This document shows positions 28,001 to 35,922 of a stretch of DNA of 64,000 nt, one piece after another (the stretch's first letter is position 1; every line of letters begins with the position of its first letter). A model generated the notes under the pieces. It did not search any database and was not told the DNA's origin. It saw nothing but the letters and a program-made list of their open reading frames with translations. The translations under genes were made by a program, and so were the position numbers. The DNA is taken from contig JAXMHA010000003.1 in assembly GCA_046347015.1 (NCBI GenBank), positions 62,001-126,000 of the forward strand, in the 5' to 3' direction. The DNA comes from Dokdonella_A sp046347015. Lineage in GTDB: Bacteria > Pseudomonadota > Gammaproteobacteria > Xanthomonadales > Rhodanobacteraceae.

Positions 28001-29074
28001 GGACCCAGCCCGACCCTCGTCACCTACGCGACGATGCCGACGACGCCCACCGGGCAGATATCGTTCGCGCCGGACGGTACGCTGTATGTCGTCGTCGGCT
28101 ACTACAACAACCCGCATGCGCCAATCTACGTCGTCTCCCCGACCAATGGGCCGCAGCCGCCGACCGTCACGCTGTTCCCCGACCTGACGACGAACTACTG
28201 GCTGCGGGTGGGCCGCGCGAACCCCGATGGTTCGGCGAAGTCTCTGGTCATCATGGGCGGCGATGACCTCATCACGCTCGAGGAAGCCGACATCTCGGCC
28301 GAGCCCTACGCCATCACGCCGCTCGCCGACGGTGGCGTCGGCACCGGCCCGATCGGTCCCGACGGTTGCATGTACGTGCAGAGTGCCGAAACGATCTACC
28401 GCCTTGCACCGGCAACCGGACCTTGTGAATTCGCGACGACCAATCCGTCGCCATCCGTGACGTTGTCGCCAACCGGCGTGACGCCTGACCCGCAACAGGG
28501 TGGAACGGTGACTTTCACGGCGACGTTCCGCAACGTCGGGGTCCCGCAGGGGACTCCGGTCTTCTTCCGCGTTTTCGGCGCGAACGCGCAGGCGAAGCTG
28601 GTGGATACGGACGCCGACGGGACCGCGACCTTCGTCGAAGCCGGCGTCGCGGCCGGCTCCGACACGATCTTCGCGACGGCAACCGTCGATGGCGTGACGC
28701 TGACGTCGAACACGGCGAGCATCACGTGGGATTCCGGCCCGCACACGACGTACCTCAACCTGAACCTGTCGCCGTCCACGGCGATGGCCGGGCGCCCTGT
28801 CACGTTGTCCGCGAACCTGACCGACGTGTCGGTATCGCCAGCCGTCGGCGTCCCGGGCGCCGTGATCTCGTTCTCGGTCGCCGGCCAGTCTTGCCAGGCC
28901 ACGACCGCGGCGAACGGTACCGGCTCCTGCACGCTGACGATTCCGGATGTCGGTGCGTTCACTCTGACCGCGTCGTACGCCGGCGGCTCCGGCCTCCTGC
29001 CCGATTCAATCAGCCGGACGTTCACGACGACACCCTTCAGCGACATCATCTTCGAGGACGGATTCGACCCTTAG
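25052..29074 (+). CDS. secreted sedolisin (S53) serine-carboxyl protease with Ig-like and beta-propeller domains
   Basis: GTG 25052 follows GGAGG by five bases and gives 1340 residues. After a signal-like segment (LRIFAACAVIAVGSI) comes a pro-kumamolisin domain (about 60-210). The S53 catalytic domain has Glu332 and Asp336 (GAAEEEVLLDID), Asp414 (NGSGDSGS) and Ser528 (GGTSYAAP), matching the Glu/Asp/Asp/Ser set of sedolisins. Big_1-like Ig repeats follow (about 620-820), then a propeller-like region (about 830-1120) and two more Ig-like domains, ending FSDIIFEDGFDP. It should be secreted as a zymogen. Confidence 0.87.
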   Translation: MSERPCPVNPSRSFLLSGRDLLRIFAACAVIAVGSIHPSPAHSTTPTTVPLPGHVLDAINQSSPDPAATPRDAAPLTLTITLKRDDETGFQHYLEEVHDPASATFRRFLKPEAVSDRFGPSRSDYATVRDWFVSQGFSPTAESANRMTLTVTAPVAAIEHALAVTVRGYRLGATEYHANDTDPTLPASIADKVQAISGLSDLARPQPQIAIVEAFCRLNSKIIFTADGYTPPTAEQMYQECLTAVRDIAVYFGGGGGMGAGIIDGGANAPGSPPWLAIDGTGQRIGLVEFDAFHTSDVADYLAMAGLPASLIDQLSTVEVNGGTSPGAAEEEVLLDIDTVLSVAPGADVVVYEGSPSTTYQQMFNAMIGGGVTIISNSWSSCEDQVTPADAQSIDAILATAAASGITVFNGSGDSGSTCLDGAGGTIGVPADSPHATAVGGTTLSVGDGGTYAGEAWWNGVGSTPQTGQGGFGTSRYFARPSYQDGHTASATRSVPDVVINADPATGVMLCQADAGGCPTGLQYGGTSYAAPLWAGLMARINQALGQNFGALNPQVYPLAGSTAFHGASSMGSDFTHVGIGSPNANALVLALSGQSAGPVSTGTSGVYTYLSPAVALTPYFSGVPNDGATAAGIVVALRDAAGNPVSGKTVQLTASPGSHASISPASATTDAANGTAIFAVTDSVAESFSITATDVTDGITLTSPTPVVFNVAPAAGASIMAFPTTVNADGISTTTITVTLQDAQQRPTPGKVISLAQGSGRSIVSGPNPPVTGANGQISFTATDVNTETVTYTAVDVTDGNLPVPGSAVVTFQNGVGSCVTTTFTAAPGYALTPYVTGFFAQNFFYGNVNFGCAGTGGAAFDTSGSIFATDFPTGQLFRLPPGGGAATSPLSTPGPTIGGPPIFGPDGKLYATHSVTSSGFTSGDVVELDPVTGATVRVLASNLTCPQAPTIDPISGDLFFADACTGAGSDNPSIFRIVDPSGPSPTLVTYATMPTTPTGQISFAPDGTLYVVVGYYNNPHAPIYVVSPTNGPQPPTVTLFPDLTTNYWLRVGRANPDGSAKSLVIMGGDDLITLEEADISAEPYAITPLADGGVGTGPIGPDGCMYVQSAETIYRLAPATGPCEFATTNPSPSVTLSPTGVTPDPQQGGTVTFTATFRNVGVPQGTPVFFRVFGANAQAKLVDTDADGTATFVEAGVAAGSDTIFATATVDGVTLTSNTASITWDSGPHTTYLNLNLSPSTAMAGRPVTLSANLTDVSVSPAVGVPGAVISFSVAGQSCQATTAANGTGSCTLTIPDVGAFTLTASYAGGSGLLPDSISRTFTTTPFSDIIFEDGFDP

Positions 29075-29101
29075 CCGGTCATTCGTCCAGCGAACTGGCG
29101 T

Positions 29102-29131
29102 GGCGCCGCATCCGGCAGGGAGCGCGGCGCC
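29102..29131. terminator. candidate bidirectional hairpin between convergent genes
   Basis: An 8-bp perfect inverted repeat (29102-29109 against 29124-29131) with a 14-nt loop lies between the sedolisin stop and the stop of the convergent small gene. No clear U-tract follows on either strand, so Rho-independent function is uncertain. A second small hairpin (CCTGC/GCAGG, 29168-29181) lies just before the minus-strand stop. Confidence 0.35.
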
Positions 29132-29182
29132 GCGTCGATGCGGGAGAACCCCACCGGCCGGCACGCTCCTGCAATGGCAGGC

Positions 29183-29464
29183 TCAAACGAAGCCGATGTC
29201 GTGCTCGTCGTGCACCGACATCACGAGCCTCACCATCGCCGTCGGCACCATGAGCTCGAGGTCGCGCTTCTTGCCATGCGGCCCAGCGCCGGTCAACGTC
29301 ATGCCGAACATCGGGCTGCCGCTGTCGATGCGCGAGCAGAGCAGGAACTTGCCCGACGGCGAATCGCGCAGCACCGGCTTGACGGCCGGGCCGAGGGATT
29401 CGATGGCCTGCGGGTACAGGAACACGGCATAACCGGTCAGTACCGTCGCTTGCTCATCTGGCAC
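29183..29464 (-). CDS. small cytoplasmic protein of unknown function, GTG start
   Basis: A 93-residue protein is read on the minus strand from GTG 29464, with AGGGG five bases upstream. Codon use is strongly GC-ending throughout, unlike shadow frames, and supports a real gene. The sequence (starting VPDEQATVLTGYAVFLYPQA) contains SGKFLLCSRIDSGSPMFGMT and ends in HDEHDIGFV. It has no signal peptide or membrane segment. I do not recognise the family. It is convergent with the sedolisin gene. Confidence 0.65.
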   Translation of the reverse strand: MPDEQATVLTGYAVFLYPQAIESLGPAVKPVLRDSPSGKFLLCSRIDSGSPMFGMTLTGAGPHGKKRDLELMVPTAMVRLVMSVHDEHDIGFV

Positions 29465-29546
29465 GGCAACCCCCTGTTCGCCAACCCCGCGTTTCCCGAT
29501 GGCCTCGCTCGGCGCCGCGTCCGGGTTACGGGCACAATCTACACCC

Positions 29547-31037
29547 ATGCCACGAACCGGATCGCCCTTGCACCGGCCGCACAGACGCTCGGCATCGATC
29601 GCATGGTTCGCGCTGGCCGCATTCCTGCTGCTTTCGATCGACGCGCCGGCGGCAAGCCCGGCGCCGGCGACGCAGTGGTACACGGTCCTGCTGGACGGAC
29701 GGAAGATCGGGAGCTTCACGACGACGCGCGCTGATGCCGATGGACGCATCGTCACGACGCAGCGCCTCTCGCTGACCTTCGACCGGGGTGGCACGCCCAT
29801 CGCGCTCGAAAGCAGCGAAACGGACACCGAGACTGCCGACGGCAAACCGCTCGGCTTCGACAGCACCTCGCGCCTTTCCGGCACGGAAGCCACGATTGCC
29901 GCGACGATCGATGGCACGGTGATGCACCTTTCCACGCGCGATGCCGGTGGTGAACGAACGCGCGAACTGCCCTGGCCCGCGGGCGCGCTGCTCACCGAGG
30001 GCCAGCGCCTCGCGGCAATCCACGCCGGGCTTGCGCCCGGCACGCGCTACCGGGTCCTCGCGTTCCAGGCGGCGAACCTCACCGCAATGCCGATCGACAA
30101 CACCGTCGGCAGTCCCGCGGACGTCGAGCTTCCAGATGGCACGAAACGCCTGTCGCCAATCGACCAGGTCATCGGCGCGGGGGCCTCGCGCGTCGTGACG
30201 CGCGCGTGGGTGGACGCCAGCCAGACGGTATACCGGATGACACTGCCCCTGTTCGGCGTGGACTTGACGTTGCTGGCTTGCGACAAGGCGTGCGCGACGG
30301 CGCCGACGCAAGGCGCCGACCTTTTCGCACACACGATCGTCGCGTCGCCACGGCCGCTCTCGCCCGTCGAGCGCGCGGGTGGAGTCCGCTATACGCTGGA
30401 GATGACCGGGAGCGGGCCGCCGCTGCGCCTGCCCGACACCGGCACCCAGGTTGCCCGGGGCGATGGCCGCACGATCGTCGTCGATGTCGATCTGCGCGGT
30501 GGCGCCCCGGACTCGCCGCCGCCAGTGGCCGAAGATCGCCAACCGAACGCCTGGCTGCAAAGCACGGCACCCGAAATCATCGCGCTGGCACGGCGCGGCG
30601 CGGGCGCGGCCACGGATTCGCGGCAACGGATGCAGAACCTCGAACGGTTTGTCCGCGGCTACATCCGCGACAAGGACCTCGATGTCGGGTACGCGTCGGC
30701 GCTCGAAGTCGCCCGCAAGCCCGAAGGCGACTGCACCGAGCATGCGGTCCTGCTCGCGGCGCTCGGGCGCGCTGTCGGCATTCCGACACGCGTCGTCGAT
30801 GGCGTCGCCTACGTTCCGTCCTTTGCCGGCCGTACCGACGTGTTCGTCCCGCACGCGTGGGTCGAGGCGTGGGTCGACGGCGGCTGGCGCGGCTTCGATG
30901 CGGCGCTCAACGGTTTCGACGCGGGCCACATTGCCCTCGGCGAAGGCAACGGGGACCCATGGCGCTTCTACCAGGGCATCGACTCGCTCGGACGATTCCG
31001 CGTCGTGCAGGCGGACCGCATCCCGCAGTCGCCTTGA
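29547..31037 (+). CDS. exported transglutaminase-like protein
   Basis: The predicted 496-residue protein starts at ATG 29547 and carries a signal peptide (WFALAAFLLLSIDAPAASP). A large N-terminal beta domain precedes a C-terminal transglutaminase-like core with catalytic Cys396 (GDCTEHAVLLAA), His436 (PHAWVEAWV) and Asp451 (GFDAALNGFD). Such proteins act as peptidases or amidases more often than as cross-linkers. Upstream starts lie in sequence antisense to the small minus-strand gene. Confidence 0.83.
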   Translation: MPRTGSPLHRPHRRSASIAWFALAAFLLLSIDAPAASPAPATQWYTVLLDGRKIGSFTTTRADADGRIVTTQRLSLTFDRGGTPIALESSETDTETADGKPLGFDSTSRLSGTEATIAATIDGTVMHLSTRDAGGERTRELPWPAGALLTEGQRLAAIHAGLAPGTRYRVLAFQAANLTAMPIDNTVGSPADVELPDGTKRLSPIDQVIGAGASRVVTRAWVDASQTVYRMTLPLFGVDLTLLACDKACATAPTQGADLFAHTIVASPRPLSPVERAGGVRYTLEMTGSGPPLRLPDTGTQVARGDGRTIVVDVDLRGGAPDSPPPVAEDRQPNAWLQSTAPEIIALARRGAGAATDSRQRMQNLERFVRGYIRDKDLDVGYASALEVARKPEGDCTEHAVLLAALGRAVGIPTRVVDGVAYVPSFAGRTDVFVPHAWVEAWVDGGWRGFDAALNGFDAGHIALGEGNGDPWRFYQGIDSLGRFRVVQADRIPQSP

Positions 31038-31366
31038 TTGCGGGGATCACCGATCCATCCGGAGGCCATTGCAGGTCGAGGCACGCGGTGCGCAATTTCG
31101 TGGACATCCACCACGGGATGAAGTCGGCCGACCCAACGGGGCGCCACAATAGCGCACGGCTTCGGACCGAGATGAAATATGTGCCATAACTTACTGACAG
31201 GAAACACTTTCACGATGCTGGTTGGCCGAGACGCACCGAGCCTGACAGCCAAGTCACGATGCCGGAGACTCGCGACACGAAGCCATTCCGGTTCCGGTCA
31301 TTCCAACCGCCGAACCGGGCCGTAAGCTAACGCCCCACACGTTTCCCGGAAGGTCGAGAATCCGTC
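31038..31366. other. intergenic region, likely promoter for the DUF3887-like gene
   Basis: No coding sequence is supported across these 329 bases. The middle (about 31170-31225) is noticeably richer in A and T than its surroundings (for example GAAATATGTGCCATAAC) and is the best place for a promoter. No convincing hexamer pair, hairpin or RNA gene is visible. Confidence 0.4.
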
Positions 31367-32107
31367 ATGTCCTGTCGTTCGCTGCTTCTCCTGCTGTCGT
31401 TGTGCGCACCCCTTGCGATCGCGGCGCCAAAAGCCGGCAAGAATCCGCCTCCCCCGCCAACGCCACCACAGGACATCGACGTCGACGCCATGGCGCGGGC
31501 GAAAGACGTGAAGTCACCATCCGCAGCAGAACCGGGAAATACGACGGACGCCAATGCAGCGGCGAGTGAAGGTTCCACCGATTCCACCGGCAGCGAATCG
31601 GCGGCCACGGACGACACCGGATCCGGTGAACCCGCCGCGGGGCCGGGATCGGCCAACGCACCTTCCACCACTGAGGCACCGGGCGCCGCTCCGGCAGATG
31701 CGGCGGAAGCCACGCCGGACGAGAGTGCGGCGCCCGGGAAGGCGGACGCGGACGCCAGCGCCCCTGACGTCGCGGAACAGAAGCTCGACGACGCGTGCAA
31801 GGCGGTCACCTCGCGCCTGCTCGATGCGGTCGACAAGGCGGACTATGCGGCGGCCACGGCGAATTTCGACAAGTCGATGCAGGTCGCGATGCCGCCCGAC
31901 AAGCTCAAGGAAGCCTGGGAGTCGCTCGCTCAGTTCGGCGCCCAGACGGCTCGCGGCCAATCGCACCTCGGGAAATCGAAGGGCTACGTCATCGTCGTCG
32001 TGCCGTTGATCTACGAGAAGGCCAACCTGCTCGCCGAAGTCGCATGTTCGAATGACGGACAGATCGCCGGCTTCCACGTGACGCCGGCGCCGAAGCCCGA
32101 GTTCTGA
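31367..32107 (+). CDS. exported protein with acidic low-complexity linker and DUF3887-like C-terminal domain
   Basis: This 246-residue protein has a signal peptide (LLLLLSLCAPLAIAA). A long Ala/Ser/Thr/Asp/Pro/Glu-rich linker follows (about 20-140). A C-terminal domain (LDDACKAVTSRLLDAVDKAD, NFDKSMQVAMPPDKLKEAWE, YVIVVVPLIYEKANLLAEV) resembles DUF3887, an NTF2-like fold found in secreted hydrolases. No catalytic motif is visible. It precedes the VanY-type gene by five bases, suggesting a shared cell-envelope role. Confidence 0.7.
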   Translation: MSCRSLLLLLSLCAPLAIAAPKAGKNPPPPPTPPQDIDVDAMARAKDVKSPSAAEPGNTTDANAAASEGSTDSTGSESAATDDTGSGEPAAGPGSANAPSTTEAPGAAPADAAEATPDESAAPGKADADASAPDVAEQKLDDACKAVTSRLLDAVDKADYAAATANFDKSMQVAMPPDKLKEAWESLAQFGAQTARGQSHLGKSKGYVIVVVPLIYEKANLLAEVACSNDGQIAGFHVTPAPKPEF

Positions 32108-32112
32108 GTTCG

Positions 32113-32730
32113 ATGCGAACCAGGACATCGATCGCGCGCCCCCCAACCGCGCCGGAACCACCAGCCACGCCGGCACCACCGGCGCGATGCGACGCTCGCC
32201 AGCGACGCACGATCATCGCCGCCGCGCACGCCCTCGGCGTGCCGCGCAACTACGCCCGGCGCCGCGGGCTGCGTCAGGTCAGGGAACCGGCCCGGCTCGA
32301 TCCGGTCGGACTGGACATCCACGGCCGCATGCAATGGCTCGTACCCGAAGCCGCGCGGGCACTCGCGGCGATGCGAAAGCACGCGGCGGAAGCAGGCATC
32401 GTGCTGAAAGTCGTGTCCGCGTACCGCTCCGCCGACTACCAACTCGAAATCCTGCGCCGCAAGCTCGTCGTCGGACAATCGATCGAACGCATTCTCGAAG
32501 TCAGTGCCGCGCCGGGATACAGCGAACATCACTCCGGACGCGCGGTGGACCTGACGACGTCCGGAACGCATCCGCTGGAAGAGGAGTTCGAACGCTCACT
32601 GGCTTACGCATGGCTGCGGCGAAATGCGCGGCGCTTCGGCTTCCGGCTTTCCTACCCGCGCGGGAACGTCCATGAACTCGCGTTCGAGCCCTGGCATTGG
32701 TGCTGGCATCGGGACAACCAGCGGACTTGA
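32113..32730 (+). CDS. D-alanyl-D-alanine carboxypeptidase, VanY/M15 family
   Basis: This 205-residue protein has the M15B signature: VVSAYRSADYQLEI, then the zinc ligands in SEHHSGRAVDLTT (His and Asp), and a final EPWHWCWH with catalytic Glu and third ligand His. It should trim the terminal D-Ala of peptidoglycan stems. The Pro/Ala-rich N-terminus lacks a clear signal peptide, which leaves its location open. Confidence 0.84.
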   Translation: MRTRTSIARPPTAPEPPATPAPPARCDARQRRTIIAAAHALGVPRNYARRRGLRQVREPARLDPVGLDIHGRMQWLVPEAARALAAMRKHAAEAGIVLKVVSAYRSADYQLEILRRKLVVGQSIERILEVSAAPGYSEHHSGRAVDLTTSGTHPLEEEFERSLAYAWLRRNARRFGFRLSYPRGNVHELAFEPWHWCWHRDNQRT

Positions 32731-32776
32731 CGCGACGCCCGGACGGCGCCTTGCGGCCGCGCCCGCCGGCAGCCAC

Positions 32777-32806
32777 CTGCGCGGGTTTGATCAGAGCATC
32801 CCTAGC
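32777..32806 (+). repeat. dispersed short repeat (third copy, single)
   Basis: The 24 bases 32777-32800 (starting CTGCGCGGG and ending AGAGCATC) are identical to the reverse complement of 51633-51656 and match 51892-51915 at 21 of 24 positions. The flank CCTAGCG also resembles CCTGGCG after the 51915 copy. The repeat runs into the TAG stop (32802-32804, minus strand) of the DUF4340 gene. Confidence 0.75.
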
Positions 32807-34037
32807 GCTTCTTCGCCTTCTCGGGCTTCTTCTTTTCGATCGACTTGGTCAGGTCGTCGAGCGACTTGCTCATGTTGGCGAACGCGTACGGTGCGATCTC
32901 GAAGGTCCAGCCGCTGAAAGTCGCATTCATCGACGCGATTTCCTTGTTGACGGCCGCCAGCTTGTCGGCGCGGTCCTTGCCGGGATCGCTGACCGCGAGC
33001 GGCTCGACGGGCTTTGCCGCGGGCGCCGGAATCTTCGAGTCGCCGCCCGCGGTCTTCTGGCTTTCCGCCTTCGTCGCTGCCGCAAGCTGCTGCTCGTAAT
33101 TGCTTTTCGCACTGGCCTGTTCGCCGGCGATGTGCTGGTCGGCCTGCTGTGCGTCGAGCGATGCCGCGAGCGTCACGTAATCCTTCTTGTCGCTGCCGCT
33201 CCACGCGGTGGCGTCGACCACGACGCCATCGAACGTCAGGTAACGCGCCTTGATCGCATCGGCAGGCGGCGGGGCGCCGGTGGCCGGCTGGACGTCCTCG
33301 AGCCGCAAGTTCGCCAGTGCCGACGAAGGCCCATTCGGCGCGAAAGCGGAGGTCGCCTCGCGCCCCTTCGGAATGTCGAGAAGGGTGAAGTTCGGATCAC
33401 CCGGCGCGGCCTTGTGCGTGTGCACGTTGCCGCCCTTCGGGTGCGTGATCGTGACGTCGGTGATGCGCTTGCCGGGGATGTCGACGAGATCGCGCGCGAG
33501 CCAGTCCGCCGTCGTGCGCGGCACCGCGAGGTCGCCCGACGCGAGCCAGCTTTGGGCCTCGCCCGGAATCCGGACAAAGGTCCCCTGTGAGCGCGTTTCC
33601 GGATTGCCGATGATGATCCGCAGCGGCTTGGCAAGGCCGTCGAGGTCGACTTCGATGCCCTTGGCGTCCTTGCCGGCGACATCGCCGACGCCGAGTGCGG
33701 AATAGCGGTCCTTGTCGGATGTCTTGGGCTCGACGAGCTTCGCGTCGGCGAGCTTCAGCAGGAACCCGCGGAGCTTGCCGGTGTCGGCGGGGAAGCCGTG
33801 GCGCTCGGTGACGCTCCAGCCCTTCGCGCCACGCACCAGCGTCGCGATCGTCTTGCCACCGGCGGCGGTGACGACGACCTTCGCGACGTCGTTGACGTGC
33901 CCCCGCAATTCCGGAGCCAGGTAGCGGTCGGACGCCGCGACGTCACGCCGCGGCTGCTCGCCGTGGTTCAGGAACACGGCGGCGACGATGGCCACGATCG
34001 CCGCGATCAGGAGGCCGAGCAGGGTCTTCGCGTTCAT
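32802..34037 (-). CDS. DUF4340 protein, partner of the Gld-type ABC transporter
   Basis: The predicted 411-residue protein has an N-terminal membrane anchor (LLGLLIAAIVAIVAAVFLN) and a periplasmic domain typical of DUF4340 (GKTIATLVRGAKGWSVTERHG, ADTGKLRGFLLKLADAKLVE, RTTADWLARDLVDIPGKRIT). It ends in a charged Lys-rich helix. DUF4340 genes commonly follow gldG homologues. The start overlaps the gldG stop (ATGA). The stop codon lies in a dispersed repeat. Confidence 0.85.
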   Translation of the reverse strand: MNAKTLLGLLIAAIVAIVAAVFLNHGEQPRRDVAASDRYLAPELRGHVNDVAKVVVTAAGGKTIATLVRGAKGWSVTERHGFPADTGKLRGFLLKLADAKLVEPKTSDKDRYSALGVGDVAGKDAKGIEVDLDGLAKPLRIIIGNPETRSQGTFVRIPGEAQSWLASGDLAVPRTTADWLARDLVDIPGKRITDVTITHPKGGNVHTHKAAPGDPNFTLLDIPKGREATSAFAPNGPSSALANLRLEDVQPATGAPPPADAIKARYLTFDGVVVDATAWSGSDKKDYVTLAASLDAQQADQHIAGEQASAKSNYEQQLAAATKAESQKTAGGDSKIPAPAAKPVEPLAVSDPGKDRADKLAAVNKEIASMNATFSGWTFEIAPYAFANMSKSLDDLTKSIEKKKPEKAKKR

Positions 34038-35911
34038 GCGCGCGCCCCCCTTGCCGCGTGACGCCGCCGATTGCGCCACCACGCGAACAGCAGAGCGGCG
34101 ATCGTGACAGCCAGCGGCATCAGCACGATGTTGATGAACTTCAGCCGCGTGCCGAGCGCTTCGATCTCCGCGTCGAGCTGGCTGCGCACGCGCCGCAGGC
34201 TGGACCGGATCTCGACCTTGCGCTGCAGGAACTTCTCGATCTCGGCCTTCTGCTCCGGCGACAGGATCTGCGCCTGATCCTTGTCCTTGGCGCTCTGCAA
34301 CTGGGTCAACTTGGATTCGGTGTCCGACAGCTCCTTCTGCAACTCCTGCTCCTTGTCGCGGAAGCGTTCGTCGGCATTGCGGCGCAGGGCATCGACCGTC
34401 GTGAACGGACGCCGTGATGTCGCCCGGCCACGGATCGAGATCAGGTCCGACGATCCGGTCAGGTTGTCGACCGCGTTGACGGCGAAGTCGCCGTTGTTCG
34501 CGAATGCATTCATGAGCTGCTGGCCGAAGAACGGCTGGATCTGCACCCACAGGCGGTCGCTCAGCACGTCGGTGTCGCCGACCAGCACGATGTCGCCCTC
34601 GGCCTTCGATTCGGTCAGCCCACCCGCGGCCTTGCGCTCGGGAAACGCGGTCTTGAACTTGCCGGTGAGGCGTCCGGCCACGACGTAGTGCGCGCCGGTC
34701 GGCTGGTAGCCCTCGAGCAGCTTCGACGGGTCGCCCAGCATCTTCAGCCGTTCCGACGGCACGACCATCGCGTCGGCCGACGTCTGGATCAGCGGCACCA
34801 GCTTCTCGCCCGGCACGGTCTTGGCGAGGTCGAAGTAGCCGACCGACGACATGTTGATCGTGTCGAGGTTCGCGGTGACGACATCGTCCTGGCTCAGGTC
34901 CTGCGACGTGAACCCGAGGATTGCCGGATCCCGCACCGGCGGCTGGCCCTGGGCCAGCGTGATCGGCAGCGCCAGCGAACGGTCCAGCACGACCTTGTGC
35001 GGGTCGTACTCGATGCCCCACGCCTTGAACAATTTCGGCAGGTCCGATGACTTGTCGGCCATCATCGCCGCCATCGGGTTGTTGGGATCGGCGGCCGCGC
35101 GGTCCTGCTCGGCATCCGGGTCGACGAACACCAGCAAGTGGCCACCGCGCAGCACGAACTGGTCGATCGCGTATTGCGCATCGTCGGACAGGTTCTTCGG
35201 CTGCACGACGACGAGGACGTCGATGTCCTTGTCGATCGCCTTGAGGCCGGACGGGTCGATGCTGCGCATGTCGAAGAGCTGCGTCCACTGGCGGTCCACC
35301 GCCCACGGCTCGCGGAACTGGCGCGTGGCCGGATCCATGCCGGCCGTGATCGGCAGGCCGGACAGCAGCCCGACCACCGGCTTTTTCGCCTCGGTCAGCT
35401 GGTGGATCAGCTTGGCGATGTCGTATTCGAGGAACGCTTCCTTGTCCGGATGGAAGAACGGAATCGACGCCTGCCCATCGGTCGAATTGGTCCCCGCGAG
35501 CCCGAAGTAAATCTTGTCGCCGGTGGCGCCGGTCGGAACCGCCTGCAGGCCGAAGCTCGCTGCGCGATCCTCGTCCTCCGAAAACGGCAGCGGGTCGATC
35601 ACGTCGAACTTGATCTTGCCCTTCGACAGCGACGTCATGTCCTGCAGCATCTCGCGCACCCGGGACTCGTAGGTGCGCAACTGCGGCAGGTCGCGGGTGC
35701 CCTGGTCGGAAAAATAGAGGTGCAGGTGGATCGGTTCGCCGATCGACGCAATGATCTTCTTCGTCCCCGGCGACAGCGTGTAGAGGCGGTTCTGCGTCAG
35801 GTCGATGCGCGCGCCGCGCAACCCGTTGTCGACGAGCACCATCACCGCGACGAACAGCACCGCGAGCACGACCAGTGCCGTGCCTGAAAGCGCCTTGCGA
35901 CTCAGCTTCAC
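34034..35911 (-). CDS. gldG: GldG-like ABC-associated membrane protein
   Basis: This 625-residue protein has an N-terminal membrane helix (TALVVLAVLFVAVMVLVDN). The GldG/ABC_transp_aux domain follows (RIDLTQNRLYTLSPGTKKII, YESRVREMLQDMTS, FDVIDPLPFSEDEDRAASFG), then a coiled coil (about 515-590) and a C-terminal membrane helix (LMPLAVTIAALLFAWW). It is an auxiliary subunit of an uncharacterised ABC exporter related to the Bacteroidetes gliding complex, though gliding itself is not implied. Confidence 0.88.
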   Translation of the reverse strand: MKLSRKALSGTALVVLAVLFVAVMVLVDNGLRGARIDLTQNRLYTLSPGTKKIIASIGEPIHLHLYFSDQGTRDLPQLRTYESRVREMLQDMTSLSKGKIKFDVIDPLPFSEDEDRAASFGLQAVPTGATGDKIYFGLAGTNSTDGQASIPFFHPDKEAFLEYDIAKLIHQLTEAKKPVVGLLSGLPITAGMDPATRQFREPWAVDRQWTQLFDMRSIDPSGLKAIDKDIDVLVVVQPKNLSDDAQYAIDQFVLRGGHLLVFVDPDAEQDRAAADPNNPMAAMMADKSSDLPKLFKAWGIEYDPHKVVLDRSLALPITLAQGQPPVRDPAILGFTSQDLSQDDVVTANLDTINMSSVGYFDLAKTVPGEKLVPLIQTSADAMVVPSERLKMLGDPSKLLEGYQPTGAHYVVAGRLTGKFKTAFPERKAAGGLTESKAEGDIVLVGDTDVLSDRLWVQIQPFFGQQLMNAFANNGDFAVNAVDNLTGSSDLISIRGRATSRRPFTTVDALRRNADERFRDKEQELQKELSDTESKLTQLQSAKDKDQAQILSPEQKAEIEKFLQRKVEIRSSLRRVRSQLDAEIEALGTRLKFINIVLMPLAVTIAALLFAWWRNRRRHAARGARA

Positions 35912-35922
35912 GGGCTTCCTCC

